A DNA stretch of 11,656 nt from Gammaproteobacteria bacterium. Its GTDB lineage: Bacteria; Pseudomonadota; Gammaproteobacteria; Thiohalomonadales; Thiohalomonadaceae. The notes under the pieces are model-generated. The model was not told the origin of the DNA. It worked only from the letters and a program-made list of their open reading frames with translations, and did not search any database. Positions 7,109-11,656 of this stretch are shown here, in pieces. Location: NCBI GenBank assembly GCA_026193675.1, contig JAPHSO010000389.1, forward strand, positions 1 through 11,656, read 5' to 3'. Every line of letters starts with the position of its first letter. Positions within the stretch are counted from its first letter, which is position 1. The position numbers were made by a program, and so were the translations under genes.

Positions 7109-8345
7109 CCCCAATCACAATGTACTTCTGTGAGGTGAGCCCCTCCAGGCCAACAGGACCACGGGCATGAATCTTGTCGGTACTAATACCGATCTCAGCC
7201 CCCAGGCCATACTCAAAACCATCGGCAAAACCGGTAGAGGCGTTAACCATCACCGAGCTTGAGTCGACCTCGGCAAGGAAACGTCGTGCCTGCGTGATGT
7301 TCTCCGTCACAATCGCCTCGGTATGACCCGAGCTGTGTTTGGCGATATGGTCGATTGCACCATCAATATCATCGACAACGCGAATCGAGAGGATAGGTGC
7401 CAGATACTCGGTATCCCAATCCTCTTCTGTCGCAGCGTTGATTCCGCTAAGAATTTTCTGGCTCTCTGCGCAGCCGCGCAGCTCAACCCCTTCAGCACGG
7501 TACTTTTCGGCCAGCTTGGGCAGAATCTCGGCAGCCACATCCTTCGATACCAGCAGGGTCTCCATCGCATTACAGACACCATAGCGACGACACTTGGCGT
7601 TAAAGGCGATATCGATCGCCTTCTTTTCATCGGCCGCACCATCAATATAGACATGACAGATGCCATGCAGATGTTTGATGACAGGCACCTTTGCCTCAGC
7701 GGTAATTCGCTCGATAAGCCCCTTACCACCACGGGGTACGATGACATCAACAAATTCGGTCATGGTGATCAGCTCACCCACCGCAGCACGGTCGGTGGTC
7801 TCGATCACCTGAACCGCCGACTTGGGCAGTCCCGCCTTTTCGAGCCCCTTCTGAATATAACCTGCGATCGCCATATTTGAGTTGGCAGCCTCAGAACCAC
7901 CGCGCAGAATCGTGGCATTGCCAGACTTCAGACAGAGTGCAGCAGCATCCGCCGTCACATTGGGACGTGACTCATAGATGATACCGATCACACCAAGAGG
8001 TACACGCATCTTGCCGATCTGGATTCCTGATGGGCGATAGTTCATATCGCTAATCTCACCCACCGGATCAGGCAGCGCGGCGATCTGACGCAGACCATCG
8101 GCCATCCCCTTAATCCGTTCAGCATTGAGGGCCAGCCGATCCAGTAGTGCATCATCCAGCCCACGCTCACGACCGGCGCTCAGATCCTTCTCATTGGCTG
8201 TGATTAGTACCGCCTCATTCGCCTCAAGCTCATCGGCAATTGCATTCAATGCGCTGTTCTTGGCATTGGTGTCGGCACGCGCCATTGCACGAGCGGCGCT
8301 CTTCGCCTCAGCCCCTAGATTCTGCATGTAATCTTTTACGTTCAT
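7089..8345 (-). CDS. proA: Gamma-glutamyl phosphate reductase ProA
   Basis: Reduces gamma-glutamyl phosphate with NADPH to glutamate semialdehyde, the second step of proline synthesis; cytoplasmic. The 418 residues match the family (417 in E. coli). Seen: the N-terminal helical region; VPLGVIGIIYESRPNVTADAA at 115-135; the cofactor-binding part with ILRGGSEA at 146-153; DVIVPRGGKGLI at 200-211; the catalytic cysteine C258 in GVCNAMETLL; and the signature HIAKHSSGHTEAIV at 333-346. All key residues are present, so it should be active. proB is not in the window, so proA is separated from its pathway partner. The ATG at 8345 has no strong ribosome site; the gene begins 44 nt after holA, the largest gap here. 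The last 20 nt overlap the next gene. Confidence 0.98.
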   Translation of the reverse strand: MNVKDYMQNLGAEAKSAARAMARADTNAKNSALNAIADELEANEAVLITANEKDLSAGRERGLDDALLDRLALNAERIKGMADGLRQIAALPDPVGEISDMNYRPSGIQIGKMRVPLGVIGIIYESRPNVTADAAALCLKSGNATILRGGSEAANSNMAIAGYIQKGLEKAGLPKSAVQVIETTDRAAVGELITMTEFVDVIVPRGGKGLIERITAEAKVPVIKHLHGICHVYIDGAADEKKAIDIAFNAKCRRYGVCNAMETLLVSKDVAAEILPKLAEKYRAEGVELRGCAESQKILSGINAATEEDWDTEYLAPILSIRVVDDIDGAIDHIAKHSSGHTEAIVTENITQARRFLAEVDSSSVMVNASTGFADGFEYGLGAEIGISTDKIHARGPVGLEGLTSQKYIVIGDGHTRP

Positions 8346-8361
8346 AACTCAAATCTCAAAA

Positions 8362-8367
8362 TTTATA
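8362..8367 (-). promoter_or_regulatory. Possible -10 element before proA (weak)
   Basis: The holA-proA gap is AT-rich and contains TATAAA on the minus strand, 16 nt before the proA ATG. I see no good -35 hexamer at 16-18 nt spacing, so this may be chance. It would be the only internal promoter candidate in a gap of this block. Confidence 0.15.
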
Positions 8368-8389
8368 TCGGTTCGAACTGGCTCTTCGA

Positions 8390-9406
8390 TTAAACCACAC
8401 GAGTTCCGGAAATAATTAGTGCCAATTGTAACAACTCATCCCAGCGATTTCCCGGCTCACTCGATTTGATCATTCGATCCACTCGGCCCATCCGCATCTG
8501 TAGCTGGCGCCAGCGCTTGATCGGGTGCCGCTGCAATCCAGCCTGCACCAGAGGTTTGCGCTTTTGCCAGACCCGCTGTTGATTCATCGCCTGATCGGGG
8601 CGTTCACCCTGAGCAATCGCCTCGGAGATGGTGGAGATCATACGAATCTCCCGATCCAGCGCCCATGCCACCTGCACCGGTTCAACCCCCTCTCCTTCAA
8701 GGCCGTTCATAATACGGCAGACCCGTGCACGGTCACCTTCCAGTGCGGCATCGACCAGGGTAAAGATGTTGTAGCGCGCACTCTCACCACTCGCTTTATC
8801 GACCTCATCAAAACCGATCTGTGACTGTTCAGGATAGAGCAGCTTTAACTTCTCCAGCTCCTGCGCCGCAGCGAGTAGATTTCCCTCCACCCGTTCACTC
8901 AACAGTTGTGCCGCATCACCACTCAGTTCAAGGGCATGTAGACGGGCACGCTGCATAATCCACTGTGGCAGTTGGCCGATATCCACCGGCCAGATCTGTA
9001 TGGTCACACCCGCCTTGTCGATCGCCTGATACCACTTTGATTTGGTCTGTGCCGCGTCGAGCTTGCCACAGGTGATCAATAGCAGGGTGTCATCGGGGGG
9101 AGAATCACTGTAGCTGGTCAGAGCTGCCGAACCATCACGTCCCGGTTTACCCGAAGGGATACGCAGATCGATCAATTTAAGCTCAGCAAACAGAGACAGA
9201 TTATTTGAGGTGGCCCCCAATTCGTACCAGTCAAACCCGGCCTCCACCTCAAGCACCTGACGGTCACTATAGCCCTGTGCCCTGGCGCTCTTGCGGATTG
9301 CGTCACTCACCTCCATCAACTGCAGAGGCTCATCACCGCTCAGGAGGTAGATCGACTTCAGACCTCCGGCAAGGTGCTGCTCTATCTGATCGGCCCGTAG
9401 TTTCAA
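8390..9406 (-). CDS. holA: DNA polymerase III subunit delta (clamp loader)
   Basis: The delta subunit opens the beta sliding clamp as part of the clamp-loader complex. The 338 residues are close to E. coli HolA (343). Seen: the N-terminal pattern LRADQIEQHLAGGLKSIYLL followed by SGDEPLQLMEVSDAIR; the mid-region ALELSGDAAQLLSERVEGNL, about 156-175, typical of delta; the ESARYNIFTLVDAALEGD hinge into the collar domain; and VAWALDREIRMI in the C-terminal domain. The start is TTG inside TTGA, whose TGA is the lptE stop (4-nt overlap). No ATG or GTG lies nearby upstream in frame, and the TTG places the N-terminus where E. coli HolA begins. The lptE-holA order after leuS is the same in E. coli. Confidence 0.96.
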   Translation of the reverse strand: MKLRADQIEQHLAGGLKSIYLLSGDEPLQLMEVSDAIRKSARAQGYSDRQVLEVEAGFDWYELGATSNNLSLFAELKLIDLRIPSGKPGRDGSAALTSYSDSPPDDTLLLITCGKLDAAQTKSKWYQAIDKAGVTIQIWPVDIGQLPQWIMQRARLHALELSGDAAQLLSERVEGNLLAAAQELEKLKLLYPEQSQIGFDEVDKASGESARYNIFTLVDAALEGDRARVCRIMNGLEGEGVEPVQVAWALDREIRMISTISEAIAQGERPDQAMNQQRVWQKRKPLVQAGLQRHPIKRWRQLQMRMGRVDRMIKSSEPGNRWDELLQLALIISGTRVV

Positions 9407-9909
9407 TTTTTTGAACCGGCCGCGCGGATCTGTCGGATCAACTGCTGAATCAGATCCCGCTGTAGCTCACTACGCAATAATTGATCCTGCTGCTCCAATC
9501 CATAGGGATTGTTGCTATCAAAACTAAATTCACGGGATGCTCTAATCTGACGCGAATCGATAAGCCTCTCCTCATCACCACGGTTGAGACTGAAGGAGAC
9601 AATATAACTGGTGCGGTAGAGCGTCTGCCCACCGCTGTCAGAGAGCTCTTCTCGTAGCGGCTCCACCTTATGGATGGTCACTTTAGCCTGCTCAACCACC
9701 TCACCAGCAGCCACCAGAGTGGCTCCTGCATCTTTCAGCCCCTGAGCCAGCACTTTATAGAAACTACTGCCGCTATCGATACCCACCACAGAGAGTTGGC
9801 GGATCGGTTCAGGCAGCGGTTCGGCACTGCCGCGCAGCTTAAAACCACAACCACTGACACCGATAATCAGTGTCAGAACTAGAATGGTGAAAAGCTGTTT
9901 AAGCGACAT
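9403..9909 (-). CDS. lptE: LPS-assembly lipoprotein LptE
   Basis: Outer-membrane lipoprotein that plugs and helps fold LptD for insertion of lipopolysaccharide into the outer leaflet. The 168 residues start with a lipoprotein signal peptide, MSLKQLFTILVLTLIIGVSGC, with lipobox VSGC and the lipidated cysteine at 21. The family hallmark CGFKLRG follows directly. Next come LPEPIRQLSVVGIDSGSSFY (a strand and helix), LREELSDSGGQTLYRTSYIV at about 85-104 and a C-terminal helix rich in Gln/Arg (LLRSELQRDLIQQLIRQIRA). Position -3 to the cysteine is Val, and +2 is Gly, not Asp, which fits outer-membrane sorting. The gene starts 21 nt after leuS with AAAGGG as ribosome site. Its stop overlaps the holA TTG start. 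Confidence 0.96.
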   Translation of the reverse strand: MSLKQLFTILVLTLIIGVSGCGFKLRGSAEPLPEPIRQLSVVGIDSGSSFYKVLAQGLKDAGATLVAAGEVVEQAKVTIHKVEPLREELSDSGGQTLYRTSYIVSFSLNRGDEERLIDSRQIRASREFSFDSNNPYGLEQQDQLLRSELQRDLIQQLIRQIRAAGSKN

Positions 9910-9914
9910 ATTAT

Positions 9915-9920
9915 CCCTTT
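9915..9920 (-). promoter_or_regulatory. Ribosome binding site of lptE
   Basis: AAAGGG on the minus strand, 5 nt before the lptE ATG, in the 21-nt gap after the leuS stop. It is partly consensus and supports the ATG at 9909 as the start, which also gives a complete lipoprotein signal peptide. Confidence 0.5.
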
Positions 9921-9930
9921 GAAGTTGTGA

Positions 9931-11656
9931 CTAATTGGCCACGATATTAACCAGGCGCCCTGGCACGACGATAATCTTGCGGACAGTTTTGCCTTCGGTA
10001 AATTTCTGCACATTGGCATCATCCTGCGCCGCCTGCTCGATACTCTCTTTATCTGCATTGGTCGCCACATTAATCTTACCGCGCACCTTGCCGTTAACCT
10101 GCACCACCAGTTCGATTGAATCCTTCACCAGTGCCGCTTCGTCAACAACCGGCCACACAGCCTTAAGGATGTCATCACCATAACCGAGCTCCATCCAGAG
10201 CTTATGGCTCACATGAGGAGCAATAGGTGACAGCAGGCTCAACAGAATACCAAAACCTTCATGGCGAACTGTTGCAGCATCACTACCCTCCAGCTTTGCC
10301 AGACTGTTCATGATCTTCATGCAGGCGGCAACCACGGTATTGAACTGATATTTGTCGAAATCGATCAAGGCCTGATGTAGCGCCTCATGAATCTCACGAC
10401 GCAGCGTTTTTGAGAGTTCAGTAATTTTATCCCAGTCACCCGCTTTACCATTACGACCAATCTGATCGGCGTAGCTGTTGGCAAACACCCATAGCTTTTT
10501 GATAAAGCGGTGGGCACCCTCAACTCCGGAGTCATTCCACTCCAACGACTGCTCAGGTGGCGCTGCAAACATAGTAAACAGGCGCACGGTGTCGGCACCA
10601 TATTTTTCAATCAGCTCCTGCGGATCGACGGTGTTGCCTTTCGACTTCGACATCTTGGTGCCATCCTTGAGCACCATCCCCTGGGTGAGCAGCTTTTTGA
10701 ACGGCTCATCGGAGTTGAGCAGCCCCTCGTCCCTCATCAACTTGTGATAGAAACGGGCATAGAGCAGATGTAGGATCGCATGTTCAATCCCACCGATATA
10801 TTGATCGACCGGCAGCCAGTAGTCAGCATTGTTGTCGAGCATCGCATCGGGATTGGCACGACTGGCGTAACGGGCGTAGTACCAGGACGACTCCATAAAG
10901 GTGTCAAAGGTGTCCGTTTCGCGCTCCGCCTTGCCACCGCACTTGGGGCAGGTGGTCTCGTAAAACTCAGGCATCTTCTTAATGGGCGAGCCGATGCCAT
11001 CAAAGTCGACATCCTCAGGCAGTACAACCGGCAGTTGATCCTCGGGAACAGGAACGGTACCGCAGTCAGGGCAGTTGATAATCGGAATTGGGCAGCCCCA
11101 GTAACGCTGACGTGAGACACCCCAGTCACGTAGACGATAGTTGACCCGCTTGCAGCCTTTGTTCTCATCGGCAAGCTTTTGAGCGATCGCATTGAAGGCA
11201 TCCTGCGAAGTGAGCCCACTGAAGTCACCAGAATTGATCAACTGACCCTTTTCGGTAAACGCCTCTGTTGCGAGGTCAGCCACCGCATCACTACCTTCGG
11301 CAGGTGTAATCACCTGCTTAATAGGAATACCGTACTTTTGTGCAAACTCCCAGTCACGTTGATCGTGGGCAGGAACGGCCATCACCGCACCCTCGCCGTA
11401 TCCCATCAGGACAAAGTTGGCGACAAAGATGGGCACAGCCTCTCCGGTGAGCGGGTGGATCGCCTTAATACCGGTATCCATCCCCTTTTTCTCCATCGTC
11501 TCCATCGCCGCCTCGGCGGTCTCCTGATGCTTGCACTCATCGATGAAGGCGAGCAGTTCAGGATTTCCGACGGCACCACTCAATGCCAGTGGGTGCTCAG
11601 CAGCAACCGCCACATAGGTGACCCCCATCAGGGTATCGGGGCGGGTGGTGAAGACC
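9931..11656 (-). CDS. leuS: Leucyl-tRNA synthetase (C-terminal two thirds; start lies beyond the right edge)
   Basis: Charges tRNA-Leu with leucine and edits mischarged tRNA. The frame is open to the window edge, giving 574 residues starting VFTTRPDTLMGVTYVAVAAE; the HIGH motif lies outside. Seen in order: the CP1 editing domain (TTRPDT threonine-rich motif, then GAVMAVPAHDQRDWEFA); RDWGVSRQRYWGCPIP, where the chain returns to the catalytic core; a zinc-type module with CPDC (11062-11073) and CPKC (10939-10950); TDTFDTFMESSWYYARY; IGGIEHAILHLLYARF; KMSKSKGN (10633-10656); the helical anticodon-binding domain; and a C-terminal domain ending VVPGRLVNIVAN. Between LLTQGMVL and KMSKS there are only four residues, so the leucine-specific insertion of the E. 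coli enzyme is absent. It heads the visible gene block; its promoter is not in the window. Confidence 0.98.
   Translation of the reverse strand, partial: VFTTRPDTLMGVTYVAVAAEHPLALSGAVGNPELLAFIDECKHQETAEAAMETMEKKGMDTGIKAIHPLTGEAVPIFVANFVLMGYGEGAVMAVPAHDQRDWEFAQKYGIPIKQVITPAEGSDAVADLATEAFTEKGQLINSGDFSGLTSQDAFNAIAQKLADENKGCKRVNYRLRDWGVSRQRYWGCPIPIINCPDCGTVPVPEDQLPVVLPEDVDFDGIGSPIKKMPEFYETTCPKCGGKAERETDTFDTFMESSWYYARYASRANPDAMLDNNADYWLPVDQYIGGIEHAILHLLYARFYHKLMRDEGLLNSDEPFKKLLTQGMVLKDGTKMSKSKGNTVDPQELIEKYGADTVRLFTMFAAPPEQSLEWNDSGVEGAHRFIKKLWVFANSYADQIGRNGKAGDWDKITELSKTLRREIHEALHQALIDFDKYQFNTVVAACMKIMNSLAKLEGSDAATVRHEGFGILLSLLSPIAPHVSHKLWMELGYGDDILKAVWPVVDEAALVKDSIELVVQVNGKVRGKINVATNADKESIEQAAQDDANVQKFTEGKTVRKIIVVPGRLVNIVAN

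Noticed and set aside
7863..7870. GCGATCGC octamer (also near 11184), resembling the cyanobacterial HIP1 repeat
   Set aside because: Only a couple of copies appear in 11.6 kb and they fall in codons for Ala-Ile type residues; no HIP1-like over-representation is evident.
7323..7880. 185-codon plus-strand open frame opposite proA
   Set aside because: It lies fully antisense to a well-conserved enzyme, has no recognisable domain, and such frames are common opposite GC-balanced genes.
8370..8381. Small near-palindrome around GTTCGAAC in the holA-proA gap as a terminator or operator
   Set aside because: There is no loop or following T-run, so it is not a terminator, and eight symmetric bases are too few to call an operator.

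Overview
The window looks like ordinary chromosomal DNA from a free-living or symbiotic gammaproteobacterium. LptE, a FimV-type periplasmic domain, YhdP and a YhdE-type Maf protein together point to that class. Base composition looks balanced by eye (not measured) and even from gene to gene. The resemblance of the LeuS to non-enteric types suggests a lineage outside Enterobacterales, possibly a Chromatiales-like or sulfur-oxidiser relative; that is only a guess.

All genes lie on the minus strand, so the order of transcription runs from the right edge to the left: leuS (3' two thirds only) > lptE > holA > proA > a short FimV-like membrane protein > nadD > rsfS > rlmH > maf (yhdE type) > rng > yhdP (5' 919 codons only). 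Eleven genes fill almost every base. The largest gap is 44 nt (holA to proA). Five junctions are stop/start overlaps: lptE/holA, proA/FimV-like, FimV-like/nadD, nadD/rsfS and maf/rng. I see no terminator, tRNA, rRNA, CRISPR array, insertion sequence or long repeat, so the window reads as one long co-transcribed block.

Right part (9931-11656): C-terminal part of leucyl-tRNA synthetase. Middle right (8390-9909): LptE, the outer-membrane partner of LptD in LPS insertion, and HolA, the delta subunit of the DNA polymerase III clamp loader. Centre (5347-8345): ProA (proline synthesis), a small FimV-core protein with one C-terminal membrane segment, NadD (NAD synthesis) and RsfS (ribosome silencing). 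Left (1-5314): RlmH (23S rRNA methylation), Maf (nucleotide pyrophosphatase), RNase G (rRNA and mRNA processing) and YhdP (phospholipid transport to the outer membrane). The themes are translation and ribosome maturation, cofactor and amino-acid supply, and envelope assembly.

The gene content is conserved housekeeping and I found no convincing undescribed system. The least ordinary items are the FimV-like mini-protein between proA and nadD, the chain of overlapping junctions with non-ATG starts, and a zinc-ligand LeuS that lacks the insertion before KMSKS.
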